A stretch of DNA of 64,000 bases from Xanthostigma xanthostigma (taxonomy: Eukaryota > Arthropoda > Insecta > Raphidioptera > Raphidiidae): positions 4,194,001 through 4,258,000 of the forward strand of contig OY754466.1 in assembly GCA_963575645.1 (NCBI GenBank), given 5' to 3'. Below the pieces are notes generated by a model. The model searched no databases. It was not told the origin of the DNA and worked only from the letters and a program-made list of their open reading frames with translations. Positions 48,209 through 60,399 of this stretch are shown here, one piece after another (position 1 is the stretch's first letter; each line of letters opens with the position of its first letter). Made by a program: the position numbers and the translations under genes.

Positions 48209-49767
48209 TTTAATATATATATTTGTTTCTACGAGTACAAAGAAAATTAGGCAAGAGTATAATACAATTAAATTCATAATTAATCCAGCCCTGTGGGTGC
48301 TCCTTCACGCAAACAAAACATGTTATGGACAGCAAAAAAGAAGGATGTGAGTTGCTAATCATTAATCAATAATTGCCCCCAATGAGGTAAATATTTTCTC
48401 ACGGTGTTCGAACAATGTCCCATCAAAACACTGCGCTAAACGCCGCGTTTAAGACAATGTAATTGAAATATAGATGTTTACTATTTTTGTTTTCAAATTC
48501 CGTTCATCATTAATTAAGGTTTAAATCATATGTACTTAATTATGTCTTAATCCGTCACTGTATTCTTTGCACGTTCAATCCTACAGATATATATGTTTGT
48601 CTCTTTTGAAGCGGACGAGCGTAACGCCACACTTGAAGCGGTGGCGCGTAACGCCTCACCAATTGATTTTACTACTCATAAAATTTCCTTACCGGAAAAT
48701 CCATATCGTAGCTAAACGCCTTTAATTAATTTATAACTTTACACAAAGCCAATTCGCGACTATCTCGCGAATGTGTCTCCACTCGTGCGATGACGTGGCT
48801 GATAAAACAAATCCTGCGCGACGAACTCGTACAGACATGCTCTACCCGTCGTGGGTTCAACCGATGTTAATGCATTATTAGTCTCATAGTGTTATTGGCG
48901 ATACAAATCTGACGGTATATTTTGTAACAAGAAAATATGATCGGGTATCACTGTAGGTACTTGAGAGCCAATTGACGCTTTCAAGTCAAAATGATGTTAT
49001 GTTTTTTAATTAAACTATTTAACAATAAACGTTATTACTTGAATATTTAGCGTAGGCAACTAAAATAAGTCTTGTGTATTACCGCTTTTTTTGTTATAAA
49101 TCGTTATAAATTCGAGGGGATCTAGGATCAATTCAACGAATCGATGCACTGTTTCAGATCAATCTAAAAAAATCGATTCTTTAACCTCAAATAATCGCTT
49201 TTTTAATTAATTGATCTACTCTTTAAGTTCTATATGCGGAATTTCAGCAATGTAGCACCTGGGTTTCTTAATATTTTTGAGGTTAGAAAGTGGTGGTCAA
49301 ACGGACTACAAAAACATTTCAATTAGAGGCCTTTGATAAACAATGTGGCTTGTTTAAAGGGTGGGATTCGGTAAAATGCTAAGCTGGGCAGATCCGAATC
49401 TAAGCAATGTACTTTGACGTTAGTTTCCAAAGTTTCTTCCGACTAATTGAGAGAGGGGAGTTCAAGCCACGTAAATGTACACGTTACTGTTCAAACTGAT
49501 CTTTTATTAGTAATATTATTTTCGCTTACCTTTGCGGACAACAATCACAAGTCACCAAAGTTGAATATAAAAACTTTAAACTCTACAAATGAAATACGAC
49601 ACAAACATCCAACAACACTTTTACACACTGTCATCGAAAAGTTTTGCGATTACATAAATAATCAGATTTTATTATGTTACCAGTACAATCCCCACCTTGT
49701 TTTTATAAAGAACTGTACAATTTTCAACTTGTCAAAAACCGTTTGCATTTTAATTACGCGTAATGCC
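48209..49767. other. Intergenic, nothing recognised
   Basis: AT-rich. The 139-codon frame at 49447 runs into the next MITE and has no family likeness. Confidence 0.5.
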
Positions 49768-50244
49768 GGCACTTCACATGGCTATTTGTATTTGGCATAT
49801 TTGGCAAACACTTACCAAGTGTGGAGGGTCTATTTGACAAAGTGTTGGCCTTATTTGCCTATTTGACAAATAAGGCCAATACCAAATACGCGTTACCGTG
49901 CGCTTGTCGATTTTTCGAGGCACATCAAAGGAGTCAAATAGGCAAATAAACCGTCCACACAATGGCTATATTCAGAAGCGCACGCGCCGTGAACCTGTAC
50001 GGACATGCAGTATTTTTGTGTCTGTACTGTGAGTGAGAAAAAATGAATTGGGACAATGAAACAGTGCTAAAATTCCTGGAATTTTGAACCTGCGTTCTGC
50101 TGCCAAATGTTTGTGTGTTTGCTATTTGACTGCCATGTGTGGATGGTCGTATTTGCCTCTATTTGCATGTTTGTCTTGAACGTCAAATATTTTGCCAAAT
50201 ACAACAAACACCCAATAGCGAACACAAATAGCCATGTGAAGTGC
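49768..50244. mobile_element. MITE, CACTTCACATGGCTATTTG ends, copy 2
   Basis: About 477 bp, inverted relative to copy 1, non-coding. Confidence 0.75.
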
Positions 50245-51300
50245 AACCTTTACGCGAACTTGTACTGCTTGTAAATTATACAGGGTGTATCAGACGGTCG
50301 AACCACCTGAGTACGGTATACCACTTTTTTTCGAAAGTAGTGTGGCAGAATTTGAGATGCTAAATTTAATTACCACAACCTATTCGAAGATTCGCATGCT
50401 TATATTAAAATTAAAAGTAGGGGAAAGAGGGTCAGATTTGAAATTCCAAATACCTAACACAATTAATCACTTAGTGAGATGGTATTTTGTTTCAAACTGA
50501 GTAACTGAAAGATTGGAAGACATTGCACATGAAATTAAAAATATATATATATATCTCTTTTTTAAAATATTTATAATAGATAATATGTACATTTTTATCA
50601 TAAAATTACTAAAAATGTATTCGCTGCATTTAAAAAGAAAAATCAGTATTAAAACTTTTATTAAAATAAATAAATAATGAAAATAAACCTATCTTCAAGA
50701 GCCAATTTGTAATCAAAATCACATTTTTATAAAAACATATATGTTGTACTAAAGGGCTATTATTCTCCTATATTGTTTTTTTTCTTTAATTATTTTGAAC
50801 TGAGTTTGAATTTTTTTTGAGATTCTGTTTTTGAGGCGCTATATTTCTTTTAATGAGTATTTATAATTTAATAGATTCGTTGTAAGCAATATAATTATAC
50901 ATCTTTAAACAACATAATATCTAATCAATGTTCATTTTAGTTTTGAATGTCAAAAAAATGTGACGTATTTCTTTGCAAAATACCTTTACATTTGCTAAAG
51001 CACCCATTCAGCCACAAATATTATTTTTTTTTTACCTACAAGTTATAAAATTGTAATATTTTGTAATAAGTGTTGTACAAAAAATTAAAATAGTTATCTT
51101 TTTTTAAAATTCTGTATGAAATTGATTACAAACATTTATTTTATTGGTTTGAGTGGTCTTCACTGGAATTCCTGCGACTTTTTGACATTTTGAGATTTTT
51201 TTTCTAGGTTATGTTAACGTATCTAACGGCGAATTTCCTATTAAACCCAAGCCTGTGCCGGTAAAAATAAAATTAGATAATTCGCCGCTTTTTTAATATA
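50245..51300. other. Intergenic AT-rich stretch
   Basis: Begins with a CAGGGTGTATCAGACGG end of an unclassified element; a short AT microsatellite near 50543. No gene. Confidence 0.5.
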
Positions 51301-51861
51301 CAGTATGTAAACACGTAAGGTGCACATAGGGAAATTAACATTGGGAAAAAATGACTGGATCAGAGTGAGCCTTGAAATCTTGTTTTTCAATTTGACAGAT
51401 AATATTCTTTTGCAAAATGAATGTGTATACTACCGAAGAAAATATTCAAATGATTACAACATAATCAGACTTTTTTTATTAATGGGACATTAAATTCCCA
51501 AAAATACTTAAATATGGTGCGAGATCAAATATCTCCGCCTATTCGTGTTGAACCTAAAGACATTGGGTCACTGTTTTACCAACGCGCATACGTCATACCA
51601 GTCAGACAATTTTTGAATGAAATGTTTCCAAACAGATGGAGTTGTTTTTTTGTTTTATTTTTGTACAAAAAAATTAAAATAATGATTTAATTATTAAAAA
51701 AGCCAAGTAAAATAAAAATAAATCAAAATTAAATAGAAATCCTCAAGATTACCACGATAATTCAATAGAAATAACAATTAATGCAGTCAAGGCTAACTCT
51801 GATCCAAGTATTTTTTCTCAATACTAATTTCCCTATGTGCACCTTACGTGTTTACATACTG
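51301..51861. mobile_element. Foldback MITE, TA target, CAGTATGTAAACACGTAAGG ends
   Basis: Inverted arms of about 40 bp and more with CAGTATG / CATACTG tips, TA on each side. Confidence 0.8.
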
Positions 51862-52132
51862 TATAAGATTTTGTTGTTTTGATGTGAAGGGGGTTGAAAA
51901 TCCGCCATTGATGATATCTGAATGTTATAGCTCCATGGTTAAGCAATGTGACAGAGGAACATCTGTTATCTAGTTTCCATTGAGCTATAGATATGGAGTG
52001 CTAGTTTGGGCTGCGCCTGCGCGTGTTCAATAACGACAAGACGAGCCAGAAAGAGACAAATATATCGTGTTTATCGCTTTATCTTTCCTGAAGGCTTGTA
52101 GGCACTAGCACCCCATATCTACAGCTCAATGT

Positions 52133-52194
52133 AAATAAAATTGTCGACCAATATTTACTTGAAGAGTTCTATTCAGACGTTAATCAAAGATTTG
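52133..52194. mobile_element. 62-bp mini-insertion of the Penelope-like family, 13-bp TSD
   Basis: TACAGCTCAATGT at 52120-52132 and 52195-52207. The body is AAATAAAATTGTCGACCAAT followed by the GAAGAGTTCTATTCAGACGT block. It interrupts a small palindrome (51978 onward). Confidence 0.85.
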
Positions 52195-52348
52195 TACAGC
52201 TCAATGTCTTGTTTCTCAATTATTTTTGTAAAATTTGATGGATAGGGTGAATTATGTGCTTCTGCCGGTAAGAATATTCACTTGATTGACGCTATCATTA
52301 TTCAATATATAAAAGTTACAGTCTTGCTAGTTATTTCGACGCACCCTA

Positions 52349-55051
52349 TCACATCGTACAATGCGTTTTCATATGTGTAGATAATGGTCCCGTTTGAGAA
52401 AACGCTTTATCACAAATATTACACATGTACGGTTTCTCACCAGTATGAATTCTTTGATGCACTTTAAGTGTCGATGCCTGATAGAAGCCTTTATTACAAA
52501 CGTTACAAATGTGGTTGCGGTCACCCGTATGAATTTTGACGTGTATTCTCAAATCTTCGGATCGTGGGAAAGCTTTCGGACACAACGCACATCTGTAGGG
52601 TTTTTCACCGGTATGAATTCTCATGTGTTTTTTGAGCTGCGACGAACTGACACAGCCGCGCTTGCATATCGAACATACATAAGGCTTGACGCCGGTGTGA
52701 GATCGGAAATGTACGGTCAGACGAGAAGGATCGGGGAAGCCTTTAGCGCACACGCTGCAAACGTACGGACGCTCCCCGGTATGTGTACGTTTGTGGATGA
52801 TTAAGTTGCTCGGAGTTGTGAAACCTTTGCCGCAAAACGGGCAGATGTGGTCTTTTAAACCCGTGTGAGTTTTCATATGCATCGCAAGTGAACCAGAACC
52901 GCATAATCTATTGAAAAAAAAAGACTGTGTATTTTAGCACTACGCATTACAAAAAACAATTGAACGGTACCTTTTTCCGCAAACATCACAGGCGTGCGTT
53001 TTGATTCCACTGTGTGTTTTCGTATGAGCGGCGAGGCTAGTGTATCTTGAAAATGCTTTACCGCAAATCGAACAAATAAACGATTTCTCTCCGGCATGAG
53101 CTCTCATGTGCTCGAGCAGGCGGAACGATTGAGCGAATGATTTATCACAGATGGTACAAGGAAAAGGTTTCTCGCCCGTATGAATTCGTAAGTGGCGTGT
53201 TAAGTCGTCCGATCTAGAAAATCCTTTGCCGCATTCACTACAAAGGTGTCGTTTTGCTCCGTCGTGTACCTAAAATAGTATTTATTATAATTTAAGCGAT
53301 TCGCATGTTCTAAAGAAACACCCGATTCGTCTGATACAAAATAACAAACTGAGTTTGAACTGAAATAATATTATTGCAGTGCCGATCTAGTGCAGTTGTT
53401 TAAAAAAAAAATTGGTTGTCTGTAAAGTCGGTTTACGGACGATAGTTTTACGTGATAACGTATTCCGCTCGAATATCATATTTAATAATACATAACCTAA
53501 ATTTTAGTAGCTGTCAAACTATATTTTTACCAACTCTCTATCGCTTATACTGCGCTCTCGCTTGCACGCACAGGGTCAGGGGGAACGTTACACTTTTTCG
53601 TGCGTGCAGCTGGTGTTTCATCAATTTATAAGACGTTATCACGTCAAAAATTGACAGCTGTAAATAAAACAAAAGCAAAACAAAATCTTACCTTCATATG
53701 TCTACATAAAGTACTTGCACTAGCGAACTCTTGTTGGCATATTTTACATACGTGATTCACAGGTTTCGAGTGTATTTTAGAATGTATCTGTAAATAATTC
53801 CGTTTCATAGAAAATTATTGTAACTCTTTAAATAAAGAAAATCGTATTCATCCAAATTAACTCTGTAATAACGGTTCTTTCTTACTTTTAAGTCGCCTAA
53901 CGTAGTAAAACACTGCGTACAGTCTTCACAAGGATATATCGGTTGTAACGTGTCATCTTTTGATTTTTTTTTCCGGTTTTCCTTAATGTTCCGAGTTGTT
54001 TTATTGTTTTGGTTTATACAGTCTTGACTCAAATCTGACGAATCTAATATTGTACCTCTAGAATTTTCGTTCTCCATAATTTCTATTTTCGGTTCACACA
54101 ACGTGTCTTCGAACTTAAAACTATCCATGTTGGTCATTAGTTGAACATATTTTATTTCAGTCGTTTCACTTAAAACATTGTGTTGATTGCTGTCGACCTG
54201 TTCTTCAGTTGATAAATTAGTGACTGGAAGCATTTGGGTAAGTAACGGTTTACCGAGCAATTGTCTAAGGGTCGCCTCTGAGCGCTCACATAGTTGCTTG
54301 AATGAGAATGCTCTTGTAATATAATGGACGCATTGCACGCACACCTGCTCTGGCAGGCCGTCGCCTTCCATTATCTGATTAACAAAAAATTTAAAAAAGA
54401 AACTTATGATTTTATCGTTTCAAACATATTAAAGAGGCAAAGAATGAGGCGTCCCACAAGTGGTACCCTCACAGACCGACACGCACCGCGGGAAGTACTT
54501 CGGTGATCGTCTGCGGTTGTTGTCCATAAAATCGTGCACGGTGAGAACCGATCTTTAAAAGGACTACTAATTACATCAAAGTATGATTTTCGATGGGATT
54601 TTCGTCTTATTTTAAGTAAATTGAATCCACAAACTGTTCACTAAATACTGTAAACAGGGATACCCCACAAAGAAATCGGACTTCTTTTGTTTTGTGTGAA
54701 ATTTTGTAAACAGTAGCGTTTACTGTAAATTTTCTCCGACATGCATTTATTTTACGGGAAGAAATAATAAAATAAATAGCTTCAGACTTCTTTGTAGTGT
54801 TTCATTGATAAAGAAGTTAATATTTAACAACGAGCTCACGGACAAATATAAATTTTAATGTCATACACAGGTTATTGTGTTACCTGTACAGAAGCGCACG
54901 ACATAAGCATTTCATGTAAACGCGACGTTGATTCCGTAGTTTGATCCATATTATCGTTTTCAACTGCAAAAACTGATTTCATATCTCCTTCCTCTGTCAA
55001 ACAAGTACGACATATTTTTTCAGGTTGAAGTGTATTAAACGTCATTTCCAT
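52349..55051 (-). CDS. ZAD-C2H2 zinc-finger protein, 12 fingers (copy 1)
   Basis: Exons on -: 55051-54884, 54374-53886, 53787-53692, 53269-52971, 52907-52349; phases close to 536 aa. The N-terminal ZAD (zinc-finger-associated domain, a dimerisation module of insect C2H2 transcription factors) shows ICRTC near residues 13-17 and VCVQC near 67-71, split by intron 1. A Lys-rich acidic linker follows (KENRKKKSKDD), then 12 C2H2 fingers from YPCEDC to YMCNIC, most joined by TGEKP-like linkers. Presumably a sequence-specific nuclear DNA-binding regulator; no target can be named. It is the downstream member of a tandem pair with the gene at 56431-59706. Exons 1-4 are the same length in both (168, 489, 96, 299 bp). 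Intron 3 carries a copy of the ACGTGATAACGT repeat (53402-53650). Confidence 0.92.
53402..53650 (-). repeat. Dispersed repeat E in zinc-finger gene 1 intron 3
   Basis: Complete at both ends, short middle; absent from intron 3 of the duplicate gene. Confidence 0.75.
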
Positions 55052-56430
55052 TGTGAATCCCTAAATAAAGCTACTGCCACAACCACAACACACAGTGTTC
55101 AGCAGCTTTACGCGTTCTAATACTATGTTTGGGTATGAAAGTAATAGTATCAAATTATGCTTAAGAAACATTTTTGAAACCAGCGGATTGAAAATCCTTT
55201 GTTTACAAACGTGCATATCAAAATAATATAGGTAATGATTAATATTGTATCATTACTGCCTTGATTTTGTTGCAATTTTAAATGTGGCACAGATTACACA
55301 ATAACATTTTAATAATAAATCAATAACTTTTGAGTATAAACATGAATCGTCAATTATTCTCAAGATTTTGAATCGAAAATATTTTATCAGCTAGTCATTT
55401 TCTCTGTTATATTATAAAGGATGACAAGAGTGGTCGGGGATTTAGTAATTTTCATTACTGGATTATATGGATCAAGTAATCTGGCCGACGGAACTATGCA
55501 AAAATTTGATTATCTCTATCTGAAGATTAAATGCTAACATTAAAATCAAAAGTAGGGGAAAGGGTTTTTTTGACGTGATAACGTCTTATAAATTGTTGAA
55601 ACACCGGCTGCACGCACGAAAAAGAGTAACGTTCCGCAAGCGAGAGCGCGATAGTCTCTCTCTTCTCGCGTGACGTCAGAGAGTAGTGTGCGTTCAACAT
55701 TTTTTTCGGCTGTTACAGCGAAAGCTACATCTGACAGATGGCCAGATAAATTATACGGTTTGTTAACAAATATATAATATATATACATTCTTTTAAATGT
55801 CTTTTATAATTGCTTAAAAATATGTATTTTGCTTTGGTTGATCAAATTATTAGTCGGTAAAAATATAGTTTGACAGCTATTAAAATTTAGGTTATGTATT
55901 ATTAAATATGATATTCGAGCGGAATACGTTATCACGTAAAACTATCGTCCGTAAACCGACTTTAGAGACAACCAATTTTTTTTTTAATTTCTCCACAAGT
56001 ATTGAGCTTCACACGAGCGATTTTTTAGGAATAATAACACAGAAGTACGCATTTAAATCATTAAAAAAGAGTAATTTATTTTTATCATTACTTAAACGTA
56101 TAATAATAAATATGTATTTGATTAGATCAAATACATTTGCGAGATTGTATGCTACATAAATTTAATATTTCTTAAATACTCTTCTTATAGCAGAACACTT
56201 GGCGTCAAGTGTTTCAATTTTGCCTTTCAATTTCACAGCTAGTTACCAAAGTACGTGCTTTCCACAAGTGTCTCTCTTCCCCCTACGAACACCGACCGCG
56301 CGAGCTTGCTGCAGTCAATCCTATTTTTAAGCTTTCTTTTTTCTACAGATTTATGGATTTAAATAAAAAAGGTAGATTTATCAGTATAATGTAAAAATTA
56401 CAGTCTTGTTAATTGTATCGACACACCTTA
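55052..56430. other. Spacer between the zinc-finger genes, with repeat E
   Basis: Long-form repeat E at 55564-55985 (+), closely like 121-546. The remainder is AT-rich without recognised features. Confidence 0.65.
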
Positions 56431-59400
56431 TCATATCGTACGATGCGTTTTCATATGCGTAGATAACGGTCCCGTTTGAGAAAACGCTTTGTCGCAAATA
56501 TTACACACGTACGGTTTCTCACCCGTATGAATTCGTTGATGAACTTTAAGTGTCGATGCTTGATAGAACCCTTTATTACAAACATTACAAATGTGATTGC
56601 GGTCTCCGGTATGAATTTTGATGTGTATTCTCAGATCTTCAGATCGCGGGAACGCTTTCGGACACAACGCACATCTGTACGGTTTCTCACCGGTATGAAT
56701 TCTCATGTGTTTTTTGAGACGTGATGGATCGGGAAATCCTTTAGCACACACGCTGCAAACATACGGGCGCTCGTCGGTATGCGTACGTTTGTGGATGGTT
56801 AAGATACTCGGAGTGCTGAAACCTTTCCCGCAGAACGGACAGATGTGGTCCTTTAAGCCCGTGTGAATTTTCATGTGCATCGAAAGTGAACCAGAACCGC
56901 AAAATCTATCGCAAAAAATTAATGATCAGGTAGATAAGTAGTTCTCTAACTTTTTGACGTGATAACGTCTTATAAATTGATGAATCACCAATCTTATAAA
57001 TTGATAAAACACCGGCTGCATGCACGAAAAAGTGTAACGTTCCGCCTGACCCTGTGCGTGCTTTTCTCGAAAACGGCCCTAACGATTTGGATGAAATTTA
57101 CTGAAAAGGGATTTTGAGGGGCAAAAAATCGTTTTAGCTAGGTCTCATCTCTCGAAAAAATCGTTTTCATACAAATTTTATCATTATAAAAATCAATTTT
57201 TTGACGTATGAAAATACTTAAATATTGTAAGTAGGTTTTGGAATTTTATATAAACATTGAAACAATTGTTTTCAAAATATTATGACAGTTAATCTTTGAG
57301 ACTTAAAATAAATACGAAAGAAAGAAAGTTAAAAAAAACAATTATATTATAGGTGGTGAGTAATTTTAATAAATAAAATTAACCTAAATTTGAAGCAAAA
57401 GATGCAATATCATAGATTCGAATTATTATAATTATTATATAAATTTAGGTTATGTATTACGGAATACGTTATCACGTAAAACTATCGTCCGTAAACCGAC
57501 TTTACAGACACCCAATTTTTTTTTGTGTGAAAATCAGTTATTTTACGGGAGGTATGATAAAAAACGGTACCTTTTTCCGCAAATATCACAGGAATGCGTT
57601 TTGATTCCACTGTGTGTTTTCATATGAGCAGCGAGGCAAGTGTATCGTGAAAATGCTTTCCCGCAAACCGAACAAACAAACGATTTTTCTCCGGCGTGAG
57701 CTCTCATGTGCTCGAGCAGGCGGAACGATTGAGCGAATGATTTATCACAGATGGTACAAGGAAAAGGTCTCTCTCCCGTATGAGTGCGTAAGTGGCGTGT
57801 TAAGTCGTCCGATCTAGAAAATCCTTTGCCGCATTCACCACAAACGTGACTTTTTGCTCCATCGTGTACCTAAAATAGTATTTATCGAGTCAACTGATAC
57901 AGAATGACAAACTGAATTTAAACTGAAATGATATTATTGCAGTGCCGATCTACTGCAGTTGTTTAAAAAAAATTGACGGCTGTAAATAAAACAAAAGCAA
58001 AACAAAATATTACCTTCATATGTCTGCATAAAGTACTTGCACTAGCGAACTCTTGTTGGCATATTTTACATACATGATTTACAGGTTTAGAGTGTATTTT
58101 AGAATGTATCTGCAAATATTTCCTCAAATTAACGTATTAAGTATAGAAAATTATTCTCTTTAAATAAAAAAAAAAGACGGGTTGCACTCCAAGAGTGCCG
58201 GCAGAAGTGAAAACTTGAATATTAACGTCTTACGAATTTTCGATCAGGTCACGTGTCCTGACGCGAGTTTAACATTTTTTATCCATTACAAAAAAAGTGT
58301 ACAAAAGTTTTCGTCTTACGAAATTTCGATCAGGTCTTACGAATTTTCGATCTGACGCGAGTTTAACATTTTTTACCAATTACAAAAAAAGGGTACAAAA
58401 GTTTTCGTCTTACGAATTTTCGATCAAGTTTTACGAATTTTCGATCAGGTCTTACGAATTTTCGATCTGACGCGAGTTTAACATTTTTTACCCATTACAA
58501 AAAAATGGTACAAAAGTTTTCGTCTTACGAATTTTCGATCAGGTCTTACGAATTTTCGATCTGACGCGAGTTTAACATTTTTTACCCATTACAAAAAAAG
58601 TGTACAAAAGTTTTCGTCTTACGAATTTTCGATCAGGTCTTACGAATTTTCGATCTGACGTGAGTTTAACATTTTTTACCCATTACAAAAAAAGTGTACA
58701 ACGCCGTTAAAGAAGTTTTCACTTCAAAAATGTAATTCATCCCAATTAACTACGTAAAAACGGCTTTTCTTACTTTTAAATCGTCGACTGTAGTAAAACA
58801 CTGCGTACAATCTTCACACGGATATATCGGTTGTAACGTATCATCTTTTGATTTTTTTTTCCGACTTTCCTTAACATTCGGAGTCGCTTTATTGTCTTTG
58901 TTTGTGCAGTCTTGATTCAGATCTGACGAATCAAATATCGTACCTCTGGAGTTTTCGTCCTCCACAATTTCTATTTTTGGTTCACACCATGCATCTTCGA
59001 ACTTTAAACTACCCGCATTGGTCATTATTTGACTAAATTTTATTTCAGTCGTTTCGTTTAAAACATTGTGCTGATCGCTGTCTATCTGTTCTTCGATTGG
59101 TACGTCAGTGACTGGAAGTATTTGGGTAAGTAACGGTTTACCGAGCAATTGCCTAAGGGTCGCCTCTGAACGCTCACATAGTTGCTTGAACGAAAATGCT
59201 CTTGTAATATCATGAACGCATTGCATGCATATCTGCTCTGGCAGCCCATCGCCTTCCGTTATCTGAATAACAAACATTTACGAAATGCACTTCAATTTTT
59301 AATAACCGAGCATAGTTTAGGCTTAAGAGATCATAATTATATATACAGGGAAACAACAATGGAATCAGACAAATTTTATAAATAGTAGCGTTTACTGTAA

Positions 59401-59706
59401 AATTTGCCCGACATGCATTTATTTTACGGGAAGAAATAATAAAATAAATAGTAGTGTTTCATTGATGAAGGAGTTAATATTTAACAGCGAGCTCATGGAC
59501 AAATATTAATTGTAGTCATACACGGGTTATTGTGTTACCTGTACAGAAGCGCACGACATAAGCAATTCATGTAAGCGCGACGCTGACTCCGTAGTTTTAT
59601 TCATATTATCGTTTTCAACTGCAAAAACTGATTTCATATCTCCTTCCTCTGTCAAACAAGTACGACATATTTTCTCAGGTTGAAGTGTATTAAATGCCAT
59701 TTCCAT
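56431..59706 (-). CDS. ZAD-C2H2 zinc-finger protein, 11 fingers (copy 2)
   Basis: Exons on -: 59706-59539, 59262-58774, 58109-58014, 57869-57571, 56905-56431; phases close to 508 aa. Same plan as its neighbour: ZAD (ICRTC ... ICMQC), Lys-rich linker (KESRKKKSKDD), then C2H2 fingers. The last exon is 475 bp against 559 bp in copy 1. The 84-bp difference equals one 28-residue finger unit; the finger starting YVCSVCAKGFPDPSRL runs straight into KKHMRIH, so copy 1 fingers 8 and 9 are fused into one. All cysteine and histidine ligands of the remaining fingers look intact, so it is probably functional with altered DNA specificity. Intron 2 carries a roughly 110-bp tandem array and intron 4 carries a split copy of the ACGTGATAACGT repeat. 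Confidence 0.92.
56951..57524 (+). repeat. Dispersed repeat E, split, in zinc-finger gene 2 intron 4
   Basis: Left part 56951-57062 and right part 57444-57524 are separated by about 380 bp of unrelated sequence. Confidence 0.65.
58200..58715. repeat. Tandem array, about 110 bp with CTTACGAATTTTCGATC subrepeats
   Basis: Four to five units carrying GACGCGAGTTTAACATTTTT and one or two CTTACGAATTTTCGATC blocks. Ends in short inverted arms (AGTGAAAAC / GTTTTCACT). Lies in intron 2 of zinc-finger gene 2 only. Confidence 0.8.
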
Positions 59707-59815
59707 TGCGAATTCCTAATAAGGCTACTGCCACAACTCACAGAATGTAGAGGTCTTTGTTGTCTGTCCGTGCCATGCGTTAAATATTATTCTATTTATA
59801 GTTAATAAATTGGGA

Positions 59816-60399
59816 CTAGAGTGACCTGTGCGAATTATTCGCACTAAATAAGTATAATAATTATCAATTTACAAAATTATTTTTTAAATATGATTGCAGG
59901 TATTCAATTCGTTTCTAATTTTGCACACTGCTTATAACGTTCTTCTTTTTGTTGTATTACAATATGAAGCTCAGATGACAGATCGAAGAAATATTTTACT
60001 AAAATTGTCATATAGAGGCGCAAGTAGCAAAAGCGTTGAGCTAAGCCGTCAGATGGCATCATGCAGCATTGTTGTGACGTAGTTCAGCGTCGCTCGCTGT
60101 TTCAGAATTAAAGTCGTCAGATGGCAGTATGCAGTATTTACAATATGAAGGTCAGATGACAGATCGAAGTGTTGACGTTGTTTCAAAATTAAAACCGTCA
60201 GATGGCAGACGTTGTTCAGCGTTGCTGTTAATTAATTAATTTACAAAAACAAAAGCAATAATAAATTTTTTAGTTGTCGATGTCAGTAGAGCAAGCAATT
60301 ATCTGTAAAATGATATATAATTTATGTGGAGAAATTGTGTGGTTTTTTCTAAAAAGGGAGGCAAACATCTTAACCTTAACGTAATTATATAATATATGA
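59816..60399 (-). mobile_element. Helitron family C, copy 3
   Basis: Reverse copy: 3' CTAG at 59816 with the GTGCGAATAATTCGCAC hairpin, 5' A|TC at 60399. Confidence 0.85.

Noticed and set aside
49447-49866. 139-codon frame on +
   Set aside because: Runs from unique AT-rich DNA into a MITE; no recognisable domain.
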